Shown here one piece after another: positions 1 through 7,943 of a stretch of DNA of 30,294 nt. The position numbers and the translations under genes were made by a program. Source of the DNA: a virus. A model generated the notes under the pieces. The model was not told where the DNA came from and did no database searches. It saw only the letters and a program-made list of their open reading frames with translations. How positions within the stretch are numbered: the first letter of the stretch is position 1; each line of letters starts with the position of its first letter. The stretch spans positions 1 to 30,294 of IMG/VR virus record IMGVR_UViG_3300022074_000242; one strand, 5' to 3'.

Positions 1-323
1 CAAAGGCTGACACCGCAGGGCCAACATTCACAGGCACAGTAACGATTCCCGTCATTAACCTGGGGGGTACAACTGTTACCTCTACTGCGGCAGAGATTAA
101 TCTGCTTGACGGAGTTACTGCTGGAGCTGTAGTTAACGAAAAAGCTGTAGTGTATAGCGATGCTGGTCAGGTTAAAGCAACTACGTTGTCTATTGGTGAT
201 TGGGTAATTAAGGTTGACACCAACGAGCTAGTGTTTGAGTACGACAGTACGGAAGTATTTAAGGTAGGTACTGACGGCGCTATTACTTCTGCCGATAATG
301 TCACAGCTTTTGGTACTATCTAA
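1..323 (+). CDS. Tail fibre protein, C-terminal part (5' partial)
   Basis: This open frame enters from the left edge with codons starting at base 3 and ends at TAA 321-323, leaving 106 residues. The sequence is rich in Thr, Val, Gly and Ala. It contains TSTAAEINLLDGVTAG, a motif family repeated in tail fibres of marine phages, followed by a beta-rich end with a FEYDSTEVFKVGTDG stretch typical of fibre C-termini. It probably forms the distal part of a trimeric fibre that touches the host surface. Its stop codon shares one base with the ATG of the next tail gene, which suggests translational coupling. The start lies outside the window. The fibre-like role is well supported by composition and context; receptor and exact fold are unknown. 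Confidence 0.75.
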   Translation, partial: KADTAGPTFTGTVTIPVINLGGTTVTSTAAEINLLDGVTAGAVVNEKAVVYSDAGQVKATTLSIGDWVIKVDTNELVFEYDSTEVFKVGTDGAITSADNVTAFGTI

Positions 324-910
324 TGGCCTTACAAAGTAGCGGTGCAATTAGTCTTGATGATATTCACGTAGAAGCAGGAGGTACTACAGGTACGCTTGCG
401 TCTATTAATGACTCTGACATTAGAGATCTAATTGGCAAGACTGCTGATACTACTATGGCCTTTAACGAGTGGTACGACGCTAGTGCTGGTACAGTTATTA
501 CTGTTACCCAAGGCATTAAGAGTTTAGCGCAAGCAACCTATTATGGTTTCGAGGACGGTACACCTACAGGTTCAGTATCTCCAACCACTGTAAATGGAAA
601 TACTATAACAGGCATGACTATAAAGTCTGTTTATCGAACATCTTCAAGTTCTGGTACGTCTTTTACAATTGACGTTAGTTATGGGATTTCCAACGCAATA
701 GGCGCAGACGAGTTTACAAGTTTTTCATTTATAGCAAACGGTACGCTTACAACTCTTTCAACGTCAGAAGCTAGCACATCAACGATAGGCGGAGGTTTTA
801 TACGTAGATGGGCATGGTCAGCTTCTAATGGTTTGGACAGTACTGAAATAACAAACATAAATGCTGAATGGGATGGCTCAGGCGATGTAGAGGTAACCTT
901 TAGACCATGA
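323..910 (+). CDS. Tail/fibre-associated structural protein
   Basis: This 195-residue protein starts at an ATG overlapping the previous stop (TAATG). The N-terminal 55 residues carry the pattern SGAISLDDIHVEAGG, then INDSDIRDLIGK and FNEWY. I recognise this as an N-terminal module found in tail or fibre-associated proteins of many marine phages. The remainder is Ser/Thr/Gly-rich and predicted to be beta-structured, with no cysteine and no signal peptide. The position directly after a fibre C-terminus suggests a fibre accessory or attachment protein. It overlaps the next gene by four bases. The module resemblance is from memory of the family; the precise role is inference. Confidence 0.65.
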   Translation: MALQSSGAISLDDIHVEAGGTTGTLASINDSDIRDLIGKTADTTMAFNEWYDASAGTVITVTQGIKSLAQATYYGFEDGTPTGSVSPTTVNGNTITGMTIKSVYRTSSSSGTSFTIDVSYGISNAIGADEFTSFSFIANGTLTTLSTSEASTSTIGGGFIRRWAWSASNGLDSTEITNINAEWDGSGDVEVTFRP

Positions 911-1134
911 GAACACTTATATACGACACTCCTTTAGCAGATGCTATACACCTTGAAGGCACAATAGAATCTGAAGCTATTACGCAAGATACACCCGTAC
1001 CGTTTCGAGTGCCCGTTATACGCGTTGATGGTGTCATTGATATGGATGCAACCGTAGCGTTAGTACATGAAATGGAAGATCGGATAGATCAAGAGATAGC
1101 TGAGGGTTTAATAATTGGTCGAGTACCTGTCTAA
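907..1134 (+). CDS. Small hypothetical protein in tail module
   Basis: This protein of 75 residues starts at an ATG overlapping the previous stop by four bases and ends in a one-base overlap with the next ATG (TAATG). It is acidic, with a beta-like first half (VPFRVPVIRVDGVIDMD) and a C-terminal helix rich in Glu and Asp (residues about 50-68). It has no membrane segment, cysteine cluster or recognisable catalytic motif. Its place between a fibre-associated protein and the lysis genes suggests a virion or assembly factor. I do not recognise the family. Confidence 0.6.
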   Translation: MRTLIYDTPLADAIHLEGTIESEAITQDTPVPFRVPVIRVDGVIDMDATVALVHEMEDRIDQEIAEGLIIGRVPV

Positions 1135-1601
1135 TGATCGACCCTGTAACCGCTATTGCTGGGGCAACCAAAGCCTTTGCTATGGTGCAGGGGATGGTTC
1201 AGGCTGGGCGATCAGTAGAAGACACTATGGGGCAGATTGCTTCTTGGTACGGACATGCTAGTGATGTTCTATATCAAGAGCAGAAAGCAAACAAAGTATC
1301 ACCGTTTAGAAAAGTAGTTTTTAGTAAGAGTGTAGAGGCCGAAGCAATAAAAGCCTTTGCACGAAAGAAGAAGATACAAGAGCAACAGCGAGAGATTTTG
1401 TTAATGATTCGCTACGCTTACGGGGATGATGGCTTGCGAGAGTTTCGTGAGTTAAAAAGAAAGATAGTACAAGAAAGGCAGGATACTATTTACAGACAGC
1501 AAGAACTAAAAGAAAACATGCTTTTAAGTTTATTTGCTGTGGTACTTTCAGTAATTAGTTTTGGTTTACTTTCAGCAGTGGTAAGGGAAATTAAAGGATG
1601 A
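1134..1601 (+). CDS. Helical protein with C-terminal membrane segment
   Basis: This 155-residue protein is mostly helical. Residues about 85-130 are rich in Lys, Arg, Glu and Gln and could form a coiled coil. Residues about 130-150 (LSLFAVVLSVISFGLLSAVV) form one clear hydrophobic segment followed by a short basic tail. It lies just upstream of an XhlA-like gene and a holin, with four-base overlaps, so it probably belongs to the lysis cassette or to a membrane-bound step of entry or exit. The single C-terminal anchor could suit a spanin-like or holin-regulating protein, but there is no lipoprotein partner visible. Family not recognised with certainty; homologues appear in podophage lysis regions. 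Confidence 0.6.
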   Translation: MIDPVTAIAGATKAFAMVQGMVQAGRSVEDTMGQIASWYGHASDVLYQEQKANKVSPFRKVVFSKSVEAEAIKAFARKKKIQEQQREILLMIRYAYGDDGLREFRELKRKIVQERQDTIYRQQELKENMLLSLFAVVLSVISFGLLSAVVREIKG

Positions 1602-1783
1602 GCAGAGCAGAAGAGTTATTAGCGAGACTTGAAGGGCATGAAAAGGAGTGCCTTGTTCGCTATGAAATGATTCAAAGACAGCTTGATACAGCAACCAAAG
1701 ACATTGCTAGCAACCGTCAGGCTGTTTATGCGCTATATCCTTTTATTCTTGGTGCCTTGGTATTTGTTGAGTACATACGATGA
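1598..1783 (+). CDS. XhlA-like coiled-coil membrane protein
   Basis: This 61-residue protein has the architecture of the haemolysin XhlA family: an amphipathic N-terminal helix (residues 1-40, with LLARLEGHEKE and MIQRQLDTATKDI) followed by one C-terminal transmembrane segment (residues about 43-58). XhlA-type proteins sit in the inner membrane and act with holins during lysis. It overlaps the upstream gene by ATGA and runs into the holin start by four bases, so the lysis genes are translationally coupled. The call rests on layout, size and position, not on a catalytic motif. Confidence 0.6.
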   Translation: MSRAEELLARLEGHEKECLVRYEMIQRQLDTATKDIASNRQAVYALYPFILGALVFVEYIR

Positions 1784-2124
1784 TGCAAGCTTTGATTGGC
1801 CCTGTAGCAGATCTTATTGGCGGACACCTCAAGCGTAAGTCAGAGGAAAAGAAAGCCGTCCATGAAGCCAAGATGGTTTCTATACAACAAGATGGCAACT
1901 GGGAAAACATCCATGCTAACAACGCAAGCAGTTCGTGGAAAGATGAGTGGTTTACTATTTTGTTTTCGGTGCCATGTGTCTTGGCATTTTTCCCTGAAAT
2001 GGTTCCTGTAGTTATGTCGGGGTTTGAAGCATTGGATGCTATGCCTGAGTGGTACAAAGGTTTTTTGGGTGCGGCAGTAGCGGCGTCCTTTGGCCTGCGT
2101 GGCCTGGCTAACTGGAGAAAGTGA
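1780..2124 (+). CDS. Holin, 3-TM type (Holin_3TMs-like)
   Basis: This protein has 114 residues. An N-terminal amphipathic helix (LIGPVADLIGGHLKRKSEEK) is followed by a central SSWKDEWFTILFSVP motif that opens the first strong hydrophobic stretch, then a segment around PEWYKGFLGAAVAASFGLRG. The pairing of SWKDEW and PEWY...FGLRG is characteristic of the Holin_3TMs family, first described for gene-transfer-agent release. Holins form inner-membrane lesions that time lysis and release the endolysin; here the likely partner is the M15 peptidase at 21445-21789, far away in the window. It starts with two adjacent ATGs, and the first overlaps the XhlA-like gene. Confidence in a holin role is high, in the exact subfamily moderate. 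Confidence 0.8.
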   Translation: MMQALIGPVADLIGGHLKRKSEEKKAVHEAKMVSIQQDGNWENIHANNASSSWKDEWFTILFSVPCVLAFFPEMVPVVMSGFEALDAMPEWYKGFLGAAVAASFGLRGLANWRK

Positions 2125-3347
2125 TGTCTGTTTCGCGCGGTTATGATGCACCAATAAATGAGCGAGATTTGCTTGGTGATGGCGGCGGTGGCTTAGGTAG
2201 TTTTATGTTTAACTATGGACCTAGCGGCGCTCCAAGCAATGCACCCCCTACCGCATTTGAAAGAGGCATTACTCGAGCAGATCCCAGTGAGTTCGGTATG
2301 CTTGCTAGTCTTAGCAACGATGAAATGCCTCCGCCCGGAGAAGATCAAAGACCGTCAGATACGTTCGGTGGTGAAGACAGCCCATTCGACATTATTATGC
2401 GAACAATTGTTGGCGAAATAGGAAATCCGGAAGATATAAGCCCGCAAGTAGTAGCTGTGCTTAATGGTTTTCTTGACGGCTCAAGCTCGGTTGAACTCGA
2501 AGAAGTAGGCAGGGAAATAATTGAGGCTGGCGGCTTTGAGGAATGGTTGGCTACCCAAGATATTGTGCTTGGAGATCCGGGCGGTATAGAAGATACAACC
2601 CAATCGTCAACGGAAATTATTTTTGATGAGAATGGAAACCCTGTTGAAATAATTATCGACCCAACACTAATTACTCTTCCACCTATTTTAGGGGCTCCGG
2701 AAACTCCTACTACAACTGAGCCTGCTGGTGGTGGTGGCTCTAGTGAAGGAGACCCTTCAGAAGAAGACGTAGATGAAGCAATAAGGCAGTTAGAAGAGTA
2801 TGGCGACATAGCCGATGACGCTGGTTACAACCCTCCCTCCATGCCTGATGACGGAGTTATAGGCATCCCTGATTATTTTATTGTTGATGAAGACGGAAAC
2901 GTAAGGGTTATGGGAGATGAAGGCCGCATCGTCCCTCCCGATCGTGTACCTGATCACGTTGATGTCGACACGCCCGGAACTTATCCGGAAAGTGGATATG
3001 TGCGTGACGATCAAGCTGAACCAGCCACAAGCCCTGCGCCATCGGGTCCCAATATTGTTATAGCGCCTTCTGGCGGTGGTGGCGCTGGTGGCGGTGGTGG
3101 CGGCGGTGGAGAGCCTACAGGCGGAACTGGCGGCGGTACTGGTACAGGAGCAGGTTCTGGCTCAGGCTCAGGATCCGGCTCAGGATCTGGAGCAGGCACT
3201 GGCGGCGGTCAAGCAAGTGGAATGTTTGATCCTAAATTTAGACCTTATATGGCAAGTGTAAATTATCAGCCTGTAGCAATGCCTGGCTTAGTTCTTCCCG
3301 ATTATGTTCAAGGCTTAAATGGATTGTTTAAGAGATTATCTAAATGA
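2121..3347 (+). CDS. Gly-rich acidic low-complexity virion protein
   Basis: This 408-residue protein has three parts. Residues 1-200 are acidic and loosely helical. The middle is rich in Asp, Glu, Pro and Gly with FDENGNPVEI and IVDEDGNVRVM beta-hairpin-like motifs. Residues about 310-365 are a long Gly/Ser tract built of GGGG and GSGSGS repeats. The last 40 residues are ordered-looking again (MFDPKFRPYMASVNYQPVAMPGL). It lies between the holin and the tail adaptor, overlapping both by four bases. Long Gly/Ser linkers with a conserved C-terminus suggest an extended virion or assembly protein. No family is recognised; an acidic scaffold or chaperone for tail assembly is possible but unproven. 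Confidence 0.6.
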   Translation: MMSVSRGYDAPINERDLLGDGGGGLGSFMFNYGPSGAPSNAPPTAFERGITRADPSEFGMLASLSNDEMPPPGEDQRPSDTFGGEDSPFDIIMRTIVGEIGNPEDISPQVVAVLNGFLDGSSSVELEEVGREIIEAGGFEEWLATQDIVLGDPGGIEDTTQSSTEIIFDENGNPVEIIIDPTLITLPPILGAPETPTTTEPAGGGGSSEGDPSEEDVDEAIRQLEEYGDIADDAGYNPPSMPDDGVIGIPDYFIVDEDGNVRVMGDEGRIVPPDRVPDHVDVDTPGTYPESGYVRDDQAEPATSPAPSGPNIVIAPSGGGGAGGGGGGGGEPTGGTGGGTGTGAGSGSGSGSGSGSGAGTGGGQASGMFDPKFRPYMASVNYQPVAMPGLVLPDYVQGLNGLFKRLSK

Positions 3348-3991
3348 ATTATCTAGACATAATGAACAATGTACTGCGCCGTCTTAGAGAAGAAGAGGTT
3401 ACTAGCGTATCTGAAAATACATATGCAAAGATGGCTGGCGACTTTATTAACGATGCTAAACGACTGGTAGAAGAGGCCGCTGACTGGTCTGCACTTAGAG
3501 ACACAATCGTTATTAGCACTACCGCAAGTGACAACCAATACTCACTGACTAACTCAAGTGACAATGTAAAGGTAATGTCGGCGCTTAATGATACTCAAAA
3601 TTGCTTTCTCTCTTACCAGACTAAAGATTGGTTTAATGAGCAACTTTACATTAGCTCTATTGTTGATGGCGCTCCAAGGTATTACACCTTTGATGGGCTT
3701 GATGCTAATGGCGACACGCAAATGCTTGTTAGCCCAAGACCTGATGGAGTTTACTCTTTGCGGTTTGATGTCATAAAAAGACAAGCTGATTTGTCTTCTG
3801 ATGCTGATGAGCTTCTTGTTCCGCAAGCGCCTGTAATTCATCTTGCGGTAGCTTTGCTTGCGCGAGAGCGTGGTGAAACAGGCGGTACTTCTACAGCTGA
3901 ATACTTTGCTATTGCAGACAAGTATCTATCTGATGCCATTGCTATTGATGCGGCAAAGCATCCAGAAGAGATGATCTTTAGGACTATCTAA
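3344..3991 (+). CDS. Tail-tube adaptor protein (T7 gp11/P22 gp4-like role)
   Basis: This protein has 215 residues. The start MNYLDIMNNVLRRLREEEV and the following helix (FINDAKRLVEEAADWSAL) match the N-terminal helical bundle of phage tail adaptors. The middle has a beta-domain with YSL, YYTFDG and LRFDVIKRQ strands, and a C-terminal helical part follows (HLAVALLARERGE). Adaptors of this class form a dodecameric ring under the portal and connect it to the nozzle. The next gene is the nozzle candidate, one base after its stop, which supports the call. It overlaps the upstream gene by four bases. No unusual residues seen. The structural class is inferred from pattern and order of genes. Confidence 0.75.
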   Translation: MNYLDIMNNVLRRLREEEVTSVSENTYAKMAGDFINDAKRLVEEAADWSALRDTIVISTTASDNQYSLTNSSDNVKVMSALNDTQNCFLSYQTKDWFNEQLYISSIVDGAPRYYTFDGLDANGDTQMLVSPRPDGVYSLRFDVIKRQADLSSDADELLVPQAPVIHLAVALLARERGETGGTSTAEYFAIADKYLSDAIAIDAAKHPEEMIFRTI

Positions 3992-3992
3992 T

Positions 3993-5720
3993 ATGGCACA
4001 AGAACTACGCAGTATTAATCTTGTAGCACCAGCGTTTAAGGGAATTAACACTGAGGATTCCCCTATTGCTCAAGACCCTTCGTTTGCGGAAATAGCGGAT
4101 AACGCTGTTATTGACAAGAGAGGACGTATTGCGGCGCGCAAAGGCCACACTGTTCTTACTACAGATAAAACGGCATTAGGCTCTGAAGCTATTCGAGATG
4201 TTCACGAGTATAGAAACACCTCTGGTGCTACTACTGTTTTGTCTGTAGGCAACAACAAGGTAATGACAGGAACGAGTACCCTTACAGATATATCGTCCTC
4301 TATTAGTATCAGCGCAAGCAACTGGAAGATCGTAAACTTTAATGACAAAGCTTATTTTTTCCAGCGTGGAACACAGCCTTTGGTATACGACGGCACGGTT
4401 AGCCCCGCCACTCTTACTCAGCTAACGGGCATTACTGCGGCCCAATATGGTAATGAAGTTATATCTGCTTATGGTCGCCTTTGGACTGCAGACACAGTCA
4501 GCAATAAGTCTACGGTTTACTGGTCTGATCTATTAATTGGTAATGACTGGTCTGGTGGTACTAGCGGTAGCATTAACATAGCTAAGGTGTGGCCTGACGG
4601 CTACGACGAGATCGTTGCTTTAGCCGCACACAACGGCCTCCTTATTATTTTTGGACAGCACAGCATTGTTGTTTATCAAGGTGCTGAAGCACCAGCAACG
4701 ATGGCCTTAATTGATACTGTAGCGGGTGTTGGGTGTGTAGATAGAGACACTATCCAACACACGGGCACTGACGTGTTGTTTTTGTCACATACTGGATTGC
4801 GTAGCTTTGGTAGAACAATACAAGAAAAGTCTATGCCCATTAGCACACTGTCTAAAACTATTACTAAAGACATTATTGAACTAATACAAGATGAGAATAC
4901 TTCTTACCGAGCAGTCTATAGCCCAGAAGAAAGCTTTTACTTGCTTACCTTTGTTGGTCAAAACACAACATATTGTTTTGATTTAAGAGGCAATTTAGAA
5001 AATGGATCTTTAAGAGCAACACGCTGGCCTAACTCTGTATTTACAGCGTATGAGCGGCTAGAAAACGGCAAGTTATATATAGGATCTACTAATGGAATTA
5101 GTGAATACAAAAGTTATTTAGATAATGGGTCGCCTTTCCGATTTAAGTATTACAGTCCAAGCCTTACGTTTGGCGATTCTTCGCGTCTTAAGTTTATCAA
5201 GAAGATTAACCCTACGATTATTACGTCCAGCAATACAGACATCTTTATTAAGTTTGCTTATGACTTTAACACCAGCTACAGAAATACAACCTTTACTGTG
5301 CAGGGTGCGCCTGTAGCAGAGTTTGGCGCTTCTGAATACGTTTCTTTTTCTGAGCTGTCAGGGTTTACGATAACGTCTACCCTAACAAACGGAATCTATG
5401 TTGTTGATAAGTTTCTAGGAGATTTTGCTACTGCCCCTACAACAGGATCTGGCGGTGGATCTTTGTTAAACGGCGACAGTTACTTTAATACAACGGACGA
5501 AAAAACGTACGTTTATATTACAAATGCTTTTGTAGATATGGATACATTAACTGTGTCTGCATCTAAAGAGTTTACAGGAGGTGCTTCTACTACGCGTAAG
5601 GCACTAAACGCAGGTGGAAGTGGTTCTACTGTTGTTGTTGGCCTTGAGGCTGACATCAATGGAAGCGCATTGTCACTACAAGAAATTAATATATTGGCCT
5701 TAATAGGTAAAACATTATGA
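3993..5720 (+). CDS. Tail nozzle protein (tail tubular protein B-like)
   Basis: This protein has 575 residues. The opening (NLVAPAFKGINTEDSPI, DNAVIDKRGRIAARKGH) is the characteristic start of podophage nozzle or hub proteins: a short strand, an unmarked loop, then a repeat of beta-propeller-like blades. Propeller-like segments continue through NKVMTG, WSDLL, DGYDEIVALAAHNGLLIIFGQHSIVVYQG and residues about 250-380. A C-terminal beta-domain contains a GSGGG linker. Nozzle proteins form a hexamer at the distal end of the tail through which DNA leaves. It directly follows the adaptor and overlaps the next gene by four bases (ATGA). Length is somewhat below that of T7 gp12. Strong call by motif and position. 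Confidence 0.8.
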   Translation: MAQELRSINLVAPAFKGINTEDSPIAQDPSFAEIADNAVIDKRGRIAARKGHTVLTTDKTALGSEAIRDVHEYRNTSGATTVLSVGNNKVMTGTSTLTDISSSISISASNWKIVNFNDKAYFFQRGTQPLVYDGTVSPATLTQLTGITAAQYGNEVISAYGRLWTADTVSNKSTVYWSDLLIGNDWSGGTSGSINIAKVWPDGYDEIVALAAHNGLLIIFGQHSIVVYQGAEAPATMALIDTVAGVGCVDRDTIQHTGTDVLFLSHTGLRSFGRTIQEKSMPISTLSKTITKDIIELIQDENTSYRAVYSPEESFYLLTFVGQNTTYCFDLRGNLENGSLRATRWPNSVFTAYERLENGKLYIGSTNGISEYKSYLDNGSPFRFKYYSPSLTFGDSSRLKFIKKINPTIITSSNTDIFIKFAYDFNTSYRNTTFTVQGAPVAEFGASEYVSFSELSGFTITSTLTNGIYVVDKFLGDFATAPTTGSGGGSLLNGDSYFNTTDEKTYVYITNAFVDMDTLTVSASKEFTGGASTTRKALNAGGSGSTVVVGLEADINGSALSLQEINILALIGKTL

Positions 5721-6520
5721 GCAATGGAACATTTGGAAATTTTGGAGCAACTCAGCTTGGCGGCTTGCTCGGTGCGTTAGGTCTTTATAGTGCTTATAGT
5801 GACCTTGGAAGTCTTGGCAGAACTGGGCGACAAGCCGGGCAAGATCTTGCTGATTTGCAGTTACAGCAAACTCAGTTTAGACCTTATACAGTAACGACTG
5901 CTACAGGTGGACAATTTGGCATGATGCGCGATCCATCTACTGGAGCCATGACATATCAAATGAGTGCGTCTCCTGAAGAGCAGGCATTTCAAAGAAGCCT
6001 TTTTGGTGGAGCTGGTCAGTTTTTTGATCAAGCGGCTCAAGATCCTGCTGTTCGTGAGCAAGAGATTTACGATCAAATTCAAGCGGCTACTGCTCCACAG
6101 CAAATGGCAGAGCGGCTTGGGCTTGAAGAAAGACTAGCGGCTCAGGGTCGCCTTGGCGTACAGACAGCGCAGTTTGGGGGCACTCCAGAGCAACTAGCCA
6201 TGGAGAAAGCTCAACAACAAACAATGGCTCAAGCGCGTCTTAATGCGGCACAACAGGCTAGACAAGAGCAGGCTGGCTTAGCGGCTCTTGGTCAACAGTA
6301 TTTAATGGGTAGTTACTTGCCTCAACAGCAAATGCTTGCGGCTTTTGCGCCAGGGCAAACTGCTTCCGCTCAACAGCAACAAGCTCAATTGTATGGTGCT
6401 GGATTGTTTGGCGAAGCAACAGCATCAGGCATTGATGCATTGCTTGGTGCAGGTCTTGGTCGAGCTAATATCGTAGGCGCGGCTTCTACCGGCTTACTCT
6501 CAGGGGCATTTGGAGGTTAA
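5717..6520 (+). CDS. Gln/Ala-rich internal virion protein
   Basis: This 267-residue protein has a glycine-rich beginning (FGNFGATQLGGLLGALGLYSAYSDLG) that could insert in or lie along a membrane, a short beta region with GGQFGMMRDPSTGAM, and a long helical part from about residue 85 to 230 full of Gln and Ala. The C-terminus is hydrophobic and Gly/Ala-rich. This composition is common in podophage ejection proteins, which leave the capsid before the DNA and help build a trans-envelope conduit. It is the first of three consecutive genes of that character, ending with the lysozyme fusion. Internal protein status is inferred from gene order and composition. Confidence 0.6.
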   Translation: MSNGTFGNFGATQLGGLLGALGLYSAYSDLGSLGRTGRQAGQDLADLQLQQTQFRPYTVTTATGGQFGMMRDPSTGAMTYQMSASPEEQAFQRSLFGGAGQFFDQAAQDPAVREQEIYDQIQAATAPQQMAERLGLEERLAAQGRLGVQTAQFGGTPEQLAMEKAQQQTMAQARLNAAQQARQEQAGLAALGQQYLMGSYLPQQQMLAAFAPGQTASAQQQQAQLYGAGLFGEATASGIDALLGAGLGRANIVGAASTGLLSGAFGG

Positions 6521-6522
6521 TC

Positions 6523-7932
6523 ATGGCTAGATTTGGAAGAGATTTTGTTCGAGGAGCAACTCAACCTGCGTATCTTGAAGGGTTATTTCAGGCAGGCAAA
6601 AACATAGGAGGCTATAGTCGAAAAAAAGAACAAATCCAAAATTCTAGAGAGGCGTTTAATATCTATGAGCAGGGACTTGCATCTGCGCGTGATGCAAACG
6701 TGGGTGGTCTTAGTGCGGCTACTTCAAAGCTTTCTGGAATGCTGTCAGAAACTACAGACGAAAACGTAATGTCTGACTTAATGCAAAAAATATCTAATCT
6801 TGGGAAGCTAACGACAACAACAGAAACAGCAAAAGCCTCTAGGAATGTAGATGATTTAATTAAAGCAGAGGATTTTCTTGAAGAACTAAAGGGCAAAGGC
6901 GAAAACATAACAGCAAATGAATCACGGATAATGGAGGGCGTTCAGCAACGAGTAGATCAGTTGCGTGGTGATGCCGCTGTTGTTACTTCTGCAAATGCAA
7001 AGCGTCGTGATTTTCGGATTGCAAGTCTTACAAAAAATGAAGCTCTTGCTGTAGCAGAAGCAAATGCTATGAAAAGAGATATGAGTCAGTATCAACCGGG
7101 ATCAGCTCAATGGGCTGAAGCATCTAAAAAATATCAAGGTAAGTTTGGATCTGAGTTAGAGGCTTTAGAAAAAAATCTTCTTAAGGTTCAAACAGAAAAG
7201 CTTGATGCTATAGATAAGATAAACAAAAGAACTCCCTTGAATGAAGAAGATGTTGCAACACTAAAAGAGGCAGGGTTTAAACCAACTAAAGATATTCTTG
7301 CAGATCGAAAAAGACTCGAAACAATTCGAGATGAAAAAACTAAAAGATCTATAGCTACCGCATTTCGTTACCTTGATCCCGCAACAGCCGGACTTGCTCG
7401 TGCGACTGTTATTGACCGCTTGCGAGAAATTGTTAAAGAAGGCGACCTTGAAGATTATCCGATTATGGAAGACATGGAGGACAAGGTCTTAAAAATTCTT
7501 GAAAATCCTGATGAGGTAGAGTTGTTTTTAGGTAGGGTTGAGGGCGCTCCTCGAAGAGAAATTGACAATATTGTAGATAGTTATTTAAGAGACCAATTTC
7601 CAACGAAATTTAAAGAAATGGAAAAAGAGATTCAACGCAAGTCTGGTATTTCGTCTGTTAAGCGTGGGGCTATTAGTGAGATTGCTAGCGCAACCAATGC
7701 GGCTAGAGGTACTGCGGCGTTTGAAGCAGGTCTTATTGATGAAGACAGACCGCTACAGCCGGGAGAAGAAGGTTACTTTGATCTTGAAGATCCAGAAGAT
7801 GCTGATCGTGCAATGATTGCATATGAAAGACAACAAAAGAAAAAGCAAAAGTCAGCGCAGTTGGAAGCAGAAAAAGGCGTTATGGGTGGAGAAAAAGAAA
7901 GTATTGGTTTCTTGCGCGGATTAAACCGATAA
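6523..7932 (+). CDS. Helical internal/ejection protein
   Basis: The protein has 469 residues, and nearly all of its length appears alpha-helical and highly charged (Lys, Glu, Arg, Asp), with heptad-like stretches around residues 60-160 and 195-240. There are no transmembrane segments, cysteines or enzyme motifs. The last 50 residues include a very basic and Gln-rich helix (YERQQKKKQKSAQLEAEK). It starts two bases after the previous stop and is followed by an eleven-base gap and the lysozyme fusion. Gene order (Q-rich protein, coiled protein, giant lysozyme protein) parallels the internal core protein trio of T7-like phages, so I infer an ejectosome component. Confidence 0.6.
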   Translation: MARFGRDFVRGATQPAYLEGLFQAGKNIGGYSRKKEQIQNSREAFNIYEQGLASARDANVGGLSAATSKLSGMLSETTDENVMSDLMQKISNLGKLTTTTETAKASRNVDDLIKAEDFLEELKGKGENITANESRIMEGVQQRVDQLRGDAAVVTSANAKRRDFRIASLTKNEALAVAEANAMKRDMSQYQPGSAQWAEASKKYQGKFGSELEALEKNLLKVQTEKLDAIDKINKRTPLNEEDVATLKEAGFKPTKDILADRKRLETIRDEKTKRSIATAFRYLDPATAGLARATVIDRLREIVKEGDLEDYPIMEDMEDKVLKILENPDEVELFLGRVEGAPRREIDNIVDSYLRDQFPTKFKEMEKEIQRKSGISSVKRGAISEIASATNAARGTAAFEAGLIDEDRPLQPGEEGYFDLEDPEDADRAMIAYERQQKKKQKSAQLEAEKGVMGGEKESIGFLRGLNR

Positions 7933-7943
7933 ACAGGTAGCTT

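Noticed and set aside
2345-2809. 154-residue Ser-rich antisense frame
   Set aside because: Complement of acidic codons in the real gene; no ribosome site and no coherent domain.
3011-3199. Pro-rich open frame antisense to the Gly tract
   Set aside because: Direct complement of GGN repeats gives Pro codons; a shadow of the Gly-rich gene.
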